The notes beneath the pieces were generated by a model that worked only from the letters and a program-made list of their open reading frames with translations, had not been told where the DNA came from and did no database searches. The position numbers were made by a program, and so were the translations under genes. A stretch of DNA of 64,000 bases, taken from NCBI GenBank assembly GCA_903834765.1, contig CAILKE010000056.1:27145-91144 (forward strand), in the 5' to 3' direction. Positions 37,640 to 45,599 of the stretch are shown one piece after another (the stretch's first letter is position 1; the number at the start of each line of letters is the position of its first letter). This DNA comes from an uncultured Bacteroidota bacterium. GTDB lineage: Bacteria > Bacteroidota > Bacteroidia > B-17B0 > Aurantibacillaceae.

Positions 37640-37647
37640 CAAATGTA
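37640..37647 (-). promoter_or_regulatory. -7 promoter element (TACATTTG) of the 127-residue exported protein
   Basis: A perfect match to TAnnTTTG on the minus strand, giving a leader of about 10-12 bases before the ATG at 37623. No TTG is seen at the expected -33 spacing. Confidence 0.4.
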
Positions 37648-37731
37648 AAATAAATATGCTAAAAAACATTATAACCTAAGCCTTTTTATTTATTCATAAA
37701 AGTGTTTGACTGCACTAAGTGTTAAAAAAAC

Positions 37732-37762
37732 TTGAAAAATATTGTAAAATAACCTATATTTA
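37732..37762 (+). promoter_or_regulatory. Candidate promoter of the KASIII/ACP acyl cluster
   Basis: TTG at 37732-37734, a 20-base spacer and TATATTTA (one mismatch to TAnnTTTG) at 37755-37762 lie just upstream of the ATG at 37780. It would give a leader of about 12 bases for the whole rightward operon. Confidence 0.45.
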
Positions 37763-37779
37763 TAAATCTTAAAACCTGA

Positions 37780-38790
37780 ATGAAATCCTATATCAAAGCA
37801 ATTAGCTATTATCTTCCTCCGAAAACCTACACAAATGAAAATTATTATACAGAATTTTCTGAAGTAGAAATAAATGGAAGACTTGATAAAATTGGAGTCA
37901 ATGAAAGGCATATTGTTGCCAATAATATAACCGCCAGTGATATAGGAATTAAAGCAGCAGAAATATTGTTTAAGGATTATTCAATTAACCCTAAAAGTAT
38001 AGACTTCATAATCTTTTGCGCTTTAGAGTTTGATTATATATTCCCTGCATCCTCAATAATTATTCACCAAAAATTAAATTTACCTCCCAACTGCGGAACA
38101 ATGGATTTAGCTGTTGGATGCAGTGGGTACCCCTATGCTCTGAGTATCGCTAAAGGATTAATAGAATCATCCGGATTTAAAAATATATTAATCATCACAT
38201 CATCAACTATTACTAAAAATATTCATCCAAAAGATAAAGGTTCACGCTATATTTTTGGCGATGGATCTGCTGCTTCCCTAATATCTTGTAGAAATAAAAA
38301 TGATGGAATCGGTCAATTTATTTTTGGTTCAGATAGTAACTTACATAAATCTATCATAATAAAAGATGGCGGTGCTAGAAATCCATTAACTAGTAGTTCA
38401 TATAATGACTTTAACGATAATCAGGGTGGCATTACAAATCATGCTCATCTGAATATGGATGGGTATGCTGTTTTTAATTTTGGAATAAAAGTAGTGCCTA
38501 ATATGATCGATGATTTACTTCTAAAAAGCAATCTTACAAAAGAAGATATAGATGTATTTATCTTTCATCAAGCAAATGTTTTTTTGATAGAAAGTATTTG
38601 TAAAAAAAGTGACATTCCAATTGGCAAGGTGTTTAATTATATGGAAAAAGTGGGTAACACGGTTTCTGCATCAATACCAATAGCATTGTGTGAGGCACAA
38701 AAACAAGGCAAAGCAAAGACAGGGTCCAAAGTTTTACTAGCTGCCTTTGGCGTAGGTTTATCATGGAGTTCAACAATTATTGAGTTATAA
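37780..38790 (+). CDS. 3-oxoacyl-ACP synthase III family protein (first KASIII)
   Basis: A 336-residue thiolase-fold condensing enzyme. The catalytic triad is intact: Cys114 in AVGCSGYP, His263 in FIFHQAN and Asn293 in VGNTVSAS. KASIII enzymes join an acyl-CoA starter to malonyl-ACP. Because it is followed at once by an ACP, a second KASIII and a ketoreductase, it probably serves a dedicated acyl pathway rather than housekeeping fatty acid synthesis, which would carry fabD/fabG/plsX neighbours. Starter specificity cannot be read from the sequence. Confidence 0.9.
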   Translation: MKSYIKAISYYLPPKTYTNENYYTEFSEVEINGRLDKIGVNERHIVANNITASDIGIKAAEILFKDYSINPKSIDFIIFCALEFDYIFPASSIIIHQKLNLPPNCGTMDLAVGCSGYPYALSIAKGLIESSGFKNILIITSSTITKNIHPKDKGSRYIFGDGSAASLISCRNKNDGIGQFIFGSDSNLHKSIIIKDGGARNPLTSSSYNDFNDNQGGITNHAHLNMDGYAVFNFGIKVVPNMIDDLLLKSNLTKEDIDVFIFHQANVFLIESICKKSDIPIGKVFNYMEKVGNTVSASIPIALCEAQKQGKAKTGSKVLLAAFGVGLSWSSTIIEL

Positions 38791-38831
38791 TAAATTATTT
38801 TAAATAACTTTACAAAAAACAAGTTTCAATA

Positions 38832-39065
38832 ATGGATATTTTAGAATTTAGCGCAAAATTAGAAAGTGAATTTGAAGATTTAGAAAAAGGTTCAGTTACA
38901 CCCGCTACTGAATTCAGAAATCTACCAGGCTGGAGTAGTATGCATGCTTTAATTATTATTGCATTTATTGATTTAAACTTTGACGTTATTCTAAATTCAA
39001 CAGAACTAAAAGAAGCCAAAACGGTAAATGATTTATACTATTTAGCGACCAAAAAAAATGTATAG
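38832..39065 (+). CDS. Dedicated acyl carrier protein
   Basis: A 77-residue acidic helical protein with a PP-binding site at Ser36 in GWSSMHAL, where the more usual DSL reads SSM. A central acidic stretch and the C-terminal helix fit ACPs. The WxSM form is seen in carriers of secondary or O-antigen acyl pathways rather than in the main AcpP. It overlaps the second KASIII gene by eight bases, so it is likely that enzyme's partner. Confidence 0.85.
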   Translation: MDILEFSAKLESEFEDLEKGSVTPATEFRNLPGWSSMHALIIIAFIDLNFDVILNSTELKEAKTVNDLYYLATKKNV

Positions 39066-40113
39066 TTGCATTAATCATATTGCTATAAAAGGCATTTCAG
39101 CTTGTGTGCCCAGGCAGATTAAAAAAACAATGGACTATGATTGGATAACAGAAGATGAACGAAAATTATTTATAAAAAGTACAGGTGTAGAAGAGCGAAG
39201 AGTAGCATCATTAAATGCAATAACATCAGACTATTGCGAAAAAGCAACGAATCATTTATTATCAAAACTTAATTGGGAAAAAGAAAGTATTGATGTGTTG
39301 ATTTTTGTTTCTCAATCAATGGATTACTATTTACCTGCAACATCAGCCATTTTACAACATAAATTAGGATTCAAAAAAGAAATTATTGCCTTTGATATAA
39401 ACTTAGGTTGTAGTGGATATAATTATGGACTATATGTTATTGCAAATTTATTAGCATCAGGAAACTTAAAAAGAGGCATCTTGTTAACAGGAGACACATC
39501 AACCTTATCAACTAATTATAAAGATAAAAGTACTTATCCATTGTTTGGAGATGCAGGTTCAGCAACAGCTTTAGAGTTTGATACAGATGCTAAACCAATA
39601 TATTTCAATTTATTTACTGATGGAAGTGGTTACAAATCAATCATTGTTGAAGATGGAGGAGCAAGAAATCAATTTTCCGAAAAATCATTTATAGAACATA
39701 AAATTTCTGAAGGTATTGAGCGATGCTCAAAAAACTTAGTATTAGATGGTATTGAAGTATTTAATTTTGCATTAAAAGAAGTTGCATCAAGTATTATACA
39801 GTTATTTAACGATAGTAAATTAAATATTAATGACATTGATTACTTCGTATTTCATCAGGCAAACAAATTAATTAACGAAAGTGTCAGAAAGAAATGCAGA
39901 ATAGCACCAGAAAAAACACCTTATTCTATTCATAAATTTGGGAATACAAGTTCGGCCTCAATACCACTAACTATGATTTATCAATTAAAAGATCAATTAG
40001 AAAAGAAATCATTAAATTTACTGTTAAGTGGCTTTGGTGTTGGTTACTCGTGGGGTAATTGCATTATACAAACCAACAAAATTGTTTGTACGGATATTTT
40101 AGAAATTGAATAA
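39058..40113 (+). CDS. 3-oxoacyl-ACP synthase III family protein (second KASIII)
   Basis: A 351-residue condensing enzyme with an intact triad: Cys118 (NLGCSGYN), His266 (FVFHQANK) and Asn296 (FGNTSSAS). It resembles the first KASIII gene in the motifs DGGARNP/DGGARNQ and FNFGIK/FNFALK, so the two are probably ancient duplicates. Two KASIII enzymes with one ACP would allow two successive condensations or two different starters. It is coupled to the ACP (overlap) and the SDR (overlap). Confidence 0.9.
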   Translation: MYSCINHIAIKGISACVPRQIKKTMDYDWITEDERKLFIKSTGVEERRVASLNAITSDYCEKATNHLLSKLNWEKESIDVLIFVSQSMDYYLPATSAILQHKLGFKKEIIAFDINLGCSGYNYGLYVIANLLASGNLKRGILLTGDTSTLSTNYKDKSTYPLFGDAGSATALEFDTDAKPIYFNLFTDGSGYKSIIVEDGGARNQFSEKSFIEHKISEGIERCSKNLVLDGIEVFNFALKEVASSIIQLFNDSKLNINDIDYFVFHQANKLINESVRKKCRIAPEKTPYSIHKFGNTSSASIPLTMIYQLKDQLEKKSLNLLLSGFGVGYSWGNCIIQTNKIVCTDILEIE

Positions 40114-40858
40114 ATTTAGCTTACATAACCATACTATTTTAATTACTGGCGCATCGGCTGGAATAGGAAGAGCGTGCGCAATTGAAGCATCTAATCTTGG
40201 TGCACATTGTATATTAACTGGTCGTAATGAAGACGCACTAAAAGAAACTGCTAAGTTATGCGTCAATACTACTGATATTTTTGTTTGCGACTTGAAAGAA
40301 ATTGAAGCAATAAAAAATTTAGTAGGAAAAATTGCAACCTTAGATGGGGTTGTGCATTGTGCTGGTATCACCTACCCTAGGCCAATTAAATTTTTGAAAC
40401 CAGAACACATAAAAGAAGTTTTTGATATAAATTATAATGCTCCTGTTTTGCTAACTGCACAATTATTACAAACGCAGAAAATGAATAATGGAGCTGCCTT
40501 TGTTTTTATTTCTTCTATATCTTCCAGGCATCCCTATTTTGGCGGAGCTACATATGTCAGTTCTAAAGCAGCAATAGAAGCATTTAGTAGAACCTTAGCT
40601 ATAGAAATTGCTCCAAAACAAATGAGATCAAATGTTTTATTACCAGCTTTAGTTCATACTAAAATGTTGGAAGATACAAAATTAGCCACAGGTGAAGATA
40701 AATTTTCAGAGTACGAAAAAATGCATCCATTAGGATTCGGGCAACCTGAAGATGTTGCTAACGCTGCCTGTTTTTTATTAACTAATGAAGCTAAATGGAT
40801 AACGGGAAGTGAGCTAAAAATGGATGGGGGTTTATTATTGAATGGTAAAATAAAATGA
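40106..40858 (+). CDS. SDR 3-oxoacyl-ACP reductase-like (FabG-type)
   Basis: A 250-residue short-chain dehydrogenase. It has the NAD(P) motif TGASAGIGRA (about 14-23), a serine in FISSISSRH, the catalytic YVSSKAAIEAFSR and the C-terminal GSELKMDGG typical of FabG-like enzymes. It probably reduces the beta-keto group made by the KASIII enzymes to a hydroxyl. The start is TTG at 40106, eight bases inside the upstream gene. Confidence 0.87.
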   Translation: MNKFSLHNHTILITGASAGIGRACAIEASNLGAHCILTGRNEDALKETAKLCVNTTDIFVCDLKEIEAIKNLVGKIATLDGVVHCAGITYPRPIKFLKPEHIKEVFDINYNAPVLLTAQLLQTQKMNNGAAFVFISSISSRHPYFGGATYVSSKAAIEAFSRTLAIEIAPKQMRSNVLLPALVHTKMLEDTKLATGEDKFSEYEKMHPLGFGQPEDVANAACFLLTNEAKWITGSELKMDGGLLLNGKIK

Positions 40859-41778
40859 CAAATATAAATTATAGCATTGTTGTGCCTGTTTATGGTGCAG
40901 AAAATTCATTAGAGTTATTACATAAAGCTATCTGTGATTTTTTTGAATTAAAAAATGAAACATTTGAAATATTATACATTAATGATTGTAGTATGGATAA
41001 TAGTTGGGAGGTATTAAAAAAAATTCAAAAAATATCTAAGCAGGTTACTATAATAAATTTTAATAAAAATTTCGGTCAACATGCAGCAACAATGTGTGGC
41101 TTTAAATATGCTAAGGGGAATTATATTATTACTATTGATGATGATTTAGAAGCTCATCCAAAAGAAATAGACAAACTAATTGAATATCAAAAAACATCAA
41201 ATGCTGATTTAGTTTACGGCGTTTATCCGAAGTTAAATCAATCAATATTACGAAAAACACTTACTTCTTTATATAAACTCTTATCAAAAGTAGAGGGCAA
41301 AAAAAAAGGGAAAGGAAGCAGTTTTAGATTATTAAAAAACAGTTTAGCGAAAAAATTGTCAAATAACCATATACAATTTGTATTTATTGATGAGTTATGT
41401 TTATGGTATACATCAAAAATAGAATTTATTGAAACTATCCCAAACCAGAACTATATTAATAAAAAAAGATATAGTATTATTAGCCTATTTTCATTAACAA
41501 CAAATGTCATATTATTTTCGTCAACTTTTCCACTTAAATTAGTAACTCGAATTGGTGTTAGTTTATCTACTATAAATTTTATAATAGGTATATATTATCT
41601 CATTAAAAAAATATTTTTTAAAACACCAGTAAGTGGATATACGTCTCTTATTGTAAGTGTATTATTTTCTACAGGATTAATCATTTTTTGTATCGGCATT
41701 ATTGCTCAATATTTATCACAAGTCTTAAAATCGATAAATAACGCGCCTAGTTATAGCGAAAGTGAAGTGATATGTTAA
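40855..41778 (+). CDS. GT2 glycosyltransferase of the polyprenyl-phosphate (DPM1/GtrB/ArnC) type
   Basis: A 307-residue GT-A enzyme with a nucleotide-sugar domain (SIVVPVYGAENSLELLH; the metal-binding IDDDLEAHP; GSSFRLL) and two C-terminal TM helices (about 230-250 and 268-290). This layout is that of enzymes making a polyprenyl-phosphate-linked sugar in the inner membrane. It overlaps the SDR gene by four bases and the GNAT gene by seven, so it belongs to the acyl operon and may make the lipid-linked sugar that receives the acyl group. No GtrA-type flippase is seen. Confidence 0.85.
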   Translation: MTNINYSIVVPVYGAENSLELLHKAICDFFELKNETFEILYINDCSMDNSWEVLKKIQKISKQVTIINFNKNFGQHAATMCGFKYAKGNYIITIDDDLEAHPKEIDKLIEYQKTSNADLVYGVYPKLNQSILRKTLTSLYKLLSKVEGKKKGKGSSFRLLKNSLAKKLSNNHIQFVFIDELCLWYTSKIEFIETIPNQNYINKKRYSIISLFSLTTNVILFSSTFPLKLVTRIGVSLSTINFIIGIYYLIKKIFFKTPVSGYTSLIVSVLFSTGLIIFCIGIIAQYLSQVLKSINNAPSYSESEVIC

Positions 41779-42395
41779 TATTAGAACAATACGGAGTTAA
41801 ATTAATTCGTCTTCAAAAAGAACAAATTGAAATAGTTAGGTACTGGCGAAATCAAAGTGATATATCTAATTATATGGAATATAGGAATTATATTACTCCT
41901 AATTCCCAATTGAAATGGTTTGACAGTATAAACAATAATCTAAATTATTATTTCATTATAGAATTCGAAAAGAAGAAAATAGGGCTTATCAATGCCAAAG
42001 ATTACAATAAAAAATCAGGCTTTGGCGAAGGAGGTATATTTATTTGGGACAAACATTATATTGACTCATTCGCTGCAGTTTTTAGTTCATTGTGCTTATT
42101 AAATTTTGTTTTTTTTAAATTAAAATTAAGTACAAAATCAGTTGCACGTATTTTAAAAGATAATCCAAACGCCATCAATTATAATAAACGCATTGGATAT
42201 AAACTTTTACCAAATCAAGAAAACATCGATAACCAACTATATGAATTAACGTATGAAGATTATGTACTTCATGGATCAAAATTAAATGAGGCGGCAAGCC
42301 TCATTTGTAATGGATCATCCGAATTAATATATAGTGGCACAATCTGCGAACAGAATATACAAGAGATAAATGATTTATTATCGAATCAATCCTAG
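41772..42395 (+). CDS. GNAT family N-acyltransferase
   Basis: A 207-residue GNAT protein with a RimJ/PseH-like beginning (LIRLQKEQIEIVRYWRNQSDIS) and a C-terminal core (SVARILKDNPNAINYNKRIGYKLL) in which an Asn-rich motif precedes the terminal strand. PseH-type relatives acylate amino groups of UDP- or lipid-linked amino sugars. In this operon it is the natural candidate to move the ACP-borne acyl group to a sugar, but it could use acetyl-CoA. It converges on the first hydroxylase, with seven bases between stops. Confidence 0.75.
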   Translation: MLILEQYGVKLIRLQKEQIEIVRYWRNQSDISNYMEYRNYITPNSQLKWFDSINNNLNYYFIIEFEKKKIGLINAKDYNKKSGFGEGGIFIWDKHYIDSFAAVFSSLCLLNFVFFKLKLSTKSVARILKDNPNAINYNKRIGYKLLPNQENIDNQLYELTYEDYVLHGSKLNEAASLICNGSSELIYSGTICEQNIQEINDLLSNQS

Positions 42396-42402
42396 TTAAT
42401 GG

Positions 42403-43086
42403 TTATTCGAAAGTCTCTAAAGGAAAAACACCATTCTTAAAAGATTCTTGCCATTTTCCATAATCTGCCATAGCTAACAAAAAGGGGTCGTCAATATGTT
42501 CGATTTTATATTTTGAAATTTCATTTGCACTATATCCCCATAAAGGGTTGGGTATATCAAACATTAATACTACTCTTTTATCATTTGTTTTATTCCATGC
42601 TTCGTGTTCATATGAATCATCAAAAATAAGTAATTCTCCTTCTTTCCAATGTCGAACTTCGTCGCCAACTTTAATGCCACACAATTTCTCATCAGGCACA
42701 ACTAATGGTAAGTGACATCTTAATACCATTTTAGTATAACCTTTGTGAGGCAATATATGCGAATTAGCATCCAAATAGGAATAATCACAAGACATTATTT
42801 CGGGAATAGCATATAACAATTCTGCTGTTTTGGGACATAATTTAGCATGAGATGGAAATTTCATATTAAAGAAAATAAAGGAAAAAACTTTCCACGCTTT
42901 ATGTTTATCTGATTGAACATAATTTGGAAATGTTCTCAGCCATTGATTATCTGCATTAATATCCATCAAATTCATTAGTTCCTGTTTTATTAATGAGAAA
43001 TTTTGGAGTAATGGGTTCAAGATTTTAAAGTCATTACTATCATAAAATAATTTAGGATTTTTTTGAGTCAAAATTATATCGGCCAT
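42403..43086 (-). CDS. Aspartyl/asparaginyl beta-hydroxylase family protein (copy 1)
   Basis: A 227-residue Fe(II)/2-oxoglutarate dioxygenase. All key positions of the AspH/LpxO family are present: His114 in LPHKGYT with RCHLPL just after, His161 in FDDSYEHEAWN, and Arg171 ten residues on, the 2-oxoglutarate-binding spacing of human AspH (His725/Arg735). As in AspH, there is a two-His facial site and no Asp ligand. Members hydroxylate Asp/Asn residues or lipid A acyl chains; the substrate here is unknown. It diverges from copy 2 with a mirrored promoter element. Confidence 0.9.
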   Translation of the reverse strand: MADIILTQKNPKLFYDSNDFKILNPLLQNFSLIKQELMNLMDINADNQWLRTFPNYVQSDKHKAWKVFSFIFFNMKFPSHAKLCPKTAELLYAIPEIMSCDYSYLDANSHILPHKGYTKMVLRCHLPLVVPDEKLCGIKVGDEVRHWKEGELLIFDDSYEHEAWNKTNDKRVVLMFDIPNPLWGYSANEISKYKIEHIDDPFLLAMADYGKWQESFKNGVFPLETFE

Positions 43087-43101
43087 CTACATTAAATTTA
43101 A

Positions 43102-43184
43102 TGTACTAATTTACTTAAATAAGATTAAAATAAAATGAGAAAAATCAGAGTATTATGATGAATTAAATTTAGTAAATTAGTACA
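43102..43184. promoter_or_regulatory. Mirrored 14-bp elements between divergent hydroxylase genes
   Basis: TGTACTAATTTACT at 43102-43115 is the exact reverse complement of AGTAAATTAGTACA at 43171-43184. Each copy lies 15-16 bases upstream of its own start codon (43086 leftward, 43201 rightward) in the same orientation relative to the gene. The core TAAATTAG is one base from the -7 consensus TAnnTTTG, so the pair may be twin promoters or a shared operator overlapping the start sites. Confidence 0.7.
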
Positions 43185-43200
43185 AAATTATCCTCTAAAA

Positions 43201-43944
43201 ATGGCTAAAGCATGGTTTAGTATATATGATTTTAGTTTCAATTACAAAGGTGATGAACTAGCATTTATCGATTCAAAACAATTTGAATGGGCTAGTGATA
43301 TAGGAAAACATGTTGAAGAAATTAAACGAGAATTATCTACATATTTAAAAAATAATGAATTACAAAGCTATTTCAACACTTCCATGGTTAGTAAAAAAAA
43401 TAGTTGGAAGACTATCGCCTTAAAAACATGGAGTATTCAGTTATTTAAAAATCAAAAACAATTTCCTATAACTACTAACTTATTAAATAAATACCCTCAA
43501 ATTGTTTCTGCTTCTTTTAATATGTTAGATTCTAATTCTAATATATTACCCCATTGTGGCGACACTAACGCTATTTACCGTTGTCATTTGGGATTAGATA
43601 TACCGATAGGATTACCAGATTGTGGATTTAAGGTAAAAGACGAAATAAAAGCTTGGGAAAATAATAAGTGGTTAATTTTTATAGATGCATACCCACATGA
43701 AGCATGGAATAATAGTTCTAAAGAACGTTACATATTATTAATAGATGTGATTCGTGACGAATTTATTGAGCATAAAAAACTTGTATGTTCAACTGTTTTA
43801 ACATCCTTATTTTTACAGAAAAGAAATGAAAAATATCATTTTTCATTTGACAAAAAACCAAGAACAGTAAAACTAATAACAAAATTACTAATTCCTTTTG
43901 CCAGTATAGCATCATATATCAGTAATAAACTAAAATTATTTTAA
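43201..43944 (+). CDS. Aspartyl/asparaginyl beta-hydroxylase family protein (copy 2)
   Basis: A 247-residue paralogue of the preceding family member. Active-site residues are His118 (LPHCGDTN, then RCHLGL), His166 (IDAYPHEAWN) and Arg176. It has an N-terminal WFSIYDF stretch and a longer basic, partly hydrophobic C-terminal tail (about 195-247) not found in copy 1, possibly for membrane or partner binding. It abuts copy 3 with no gap, so the two are cotranscribed. The substrate is unknown. Confidence 0.9.
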   Translation: MAKAWFSIYDFSFNYKGDELAFIDSKQFEWASDIGKHVEEIKRELSTYLKNNELQSYFNTSMVSKKNSWKTIALKTWSIQLFKNQKQFPITTNLLNKYPQIVSASFNMLDSNSNILPHCGDTNAIYRCHLGLDIPIGLPDCGFKVKDEIKAWENNKWLIFIDAYPHEAWNNSSKERYILLIDVIRDEFIEHKKLVCSTVLTSLFLQKRNEKYHFSFDKKPRTVKLITKLLIPFASIASYISNKLKLF

Positions 43945-44664
43945 ATGAGTAATTCAAAACAATGGTTTTCATTTTCTGAAAATGGCAATTACAATGGTTC
44001 AGAACCATATTTTTTTGATATTTCCAGAAAACCATTTACTGAAATTTTAGAATCTAATTATCAAATTATACTTTCCGAATTACAAGATATTATATTAAAC
44101 AATAATAAAAATATTGTCCCATATTATAACCAAACATTAGCATCAACTCCTACCTCATGGACTATTTTCCCTTTAATTATGTGGGGGAAAGAAAATACTG
44201 ACAATTGCGATAAAGCCCCAAAAACATTAAATATAATAAAACAGATAAATGGGGTTACAACTTGTGGATTTTCAATATTAAAACCAAATACTAAAATAAA
44301 ACCTCATGATGGTGATAGCAATGTAATGTATAGATGTCACCTCCCATTAAAATGTCCTGGAACTCTTCCTGATGTTGGATTTAGAGTAGGTTCAGATACT
44401 ATAACGTGGGAATTAGGCAAACTTATTTCATTTTGTGATGCATATAATCATGAGGTTTGGAATAATACAAATGAAGAACGTTGGGTGTTAATTATTGATA
44501 TTTTACGTGAAGAATTTACTAACGAACAAAAAAAAATATGTTCGAAAGTAAATGCCACATTATGGTGGCAATTTAAATTTCAGAAACATTATTTCTTCAA
44601 ACACATGCCTAAATGGAGTCGAAAATGGTTAATGAATATAACTTCGATCTTTATAAAGCACTAG
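43945..44664 (+). CDS. Aspartyl/asparaginyl beta-hydroxylase family protein (copy 3)
   Basis: A 239-residue paralogue whose start WFSFSENGNYNG resembles copy 2 (WFSIYDFSFNYKG), so these two are the closest pair. The site is intact: His121 (KPHDGDSN, then RCHLPL), His169 (CDAYNHEVWN) and Arg179. The C-terminal tail is Trp/Lys/His-rich. It begins directly after the copy 2 stop, and its own stop overlaps the convergent SGNH gene by four bases. Confidence 0.9.
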   Translation: MSNSKQWFSFSENGNYNGSEPYFFDISRKPFTEILESNYQIILSELQDIILNNNKNIVPYYNQTLASTPTSWTIFPLIMWGKENTDNCDKAPKTLNIIKQINGVTTCGFSILKPNTKIKPHDGDSNVMYRCHLPLKCPGTLPDVGFRVGSDTITWELGKLISFCDAYNHEVWNNTNEERWVLIIDILREEFTNEQKKICSKVNATLWWQFKFQKHYFFKHMPKWSRKWLMNITSIFIKH

Positions 44665-45599
44665 TATACTTTATATAAACTATCTAAGCTTCGTTTTATA
44701 ATAGGCGTAAAATGATGTTTTCCGATATTATTCAAATGATGTGAATCGAAAAATAATTCAGGATTATTTACATATAAATATTCAAAATTTAATATTGGTA
44801 GAGATTCATGTAATATAATTTTTTCAGAAGGTCTGTTTTTTACAAATGAACTATCAGAAATCAGCTTTGTTTCATCTAAAAACACTTTTGTTTGTGGGAA
44901 TTTGACAAAGATCAATTTGATTTTATTTTTTTTACAAAGATCAATTATCTTATTTAAAAAAAGTAAAGCATTTTCATCATAAAAACTTGTTTTATAATCG
45001 CCCATTAAGAGTTCATCTTGAATAACATGCCTTGCATCATTATGTTGCTCTATGATAGACTTATCCGAAAATCTATTATTAGCTTTTTTATGACGATTTT
45101 CATTTACCTTATTTAATGCATATTGCCAATCTATATATGGAAGCGCTTTAGTTTTAAAAAAATCATAATAAGCATTAAAAATATTTTTATTTAAGAACCT
45201 TACATCCTTAAAAGAAAGCAATGAATAATAAAAATACTTATTAGTTCTAAATTCATTAAATCCTTTCGAGAATGTTAAATTATCACAAGGTAAAACAAGG
45301 TATTCAGGTATAGATAAATGATTATTGAAACAAAAATTTAATTTGAAATAATTCATCATGTTGTTTTCTCCGTAAAATGCTAGTGAATTTGAAGAATCTA
45401 TCATTGAAACATCTAAACTTCTTACCACATGGGAATCACCCATAAATAAAATTTTATTTATGGGTGATTTTTTATAGTTATTAAACTGTATATGTAACTC
45501 ATTTTCCTTGTTAATGATAACAATAAACAATACATACAATAGTGTATGTATTGTTGCGGTAAAAAATAATATTATCTTAATTTTTCTGCTAATTGTCAT
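44661..45599 (-). CDS. Membrane-anchored SGNH/DltD-like acyl-transfer partner
   Basis: A 312-residue protein with one N-terminal TM helix (about 8-28) and an SGNH-type hydrolase fold outside the membrane. The nucleophile motif is GDSH (54-57, Ser56), and the C-terminal Asp-His pair sits in FDSHHLNNIGKHHF. It overlaps the MBOAT gene by one base; SGNH-MBOAT pairs (DltD/DltB, AlgX/AlgI, PatB/PatA) O-acylate polysaccharides or teichoic acids in the periplasm. I infer the same two-step acyl transfer here. Confidence 0.8.
   Translation of the reverse strand: MTISRKIKIILFFTATIHTLLYVLFIVIINKENELHIQFNNYKKSPINKILFMGDSHVVRSLDVSMIDSSNSLAFYGENNMMNYFKLNFCFNNHLSIPEYLVLPCDNLTFSKGFNEFRTNKYFYYSLLSFKDVRFLNKNIFNAYYDFFKTKALPYIDWQYALNKVNENRHKKANNRFSDKSIIEQHNDARHVIQDELLMGDYKTSFYDENALLFLNKIIDLCKKNKIKLIFVKFPQTKVFLDETKLISDSSFVKNRPSEKIILHESLPILNFEYLYVNNPELFFDSHHLNNIGKHHFTPIIKRSLDSLYKVY

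Noticed and set aside
37780..40858. Flexirubin/aryl polyene or dialkylresorcinol pigment cluster
   Set aside because: The KASIII-ACP-KASIII-SDR set alone lacks the dehydratases, KASII-like pairs, ammonia-lyase or MMPL exporter expected for pigment clusters.
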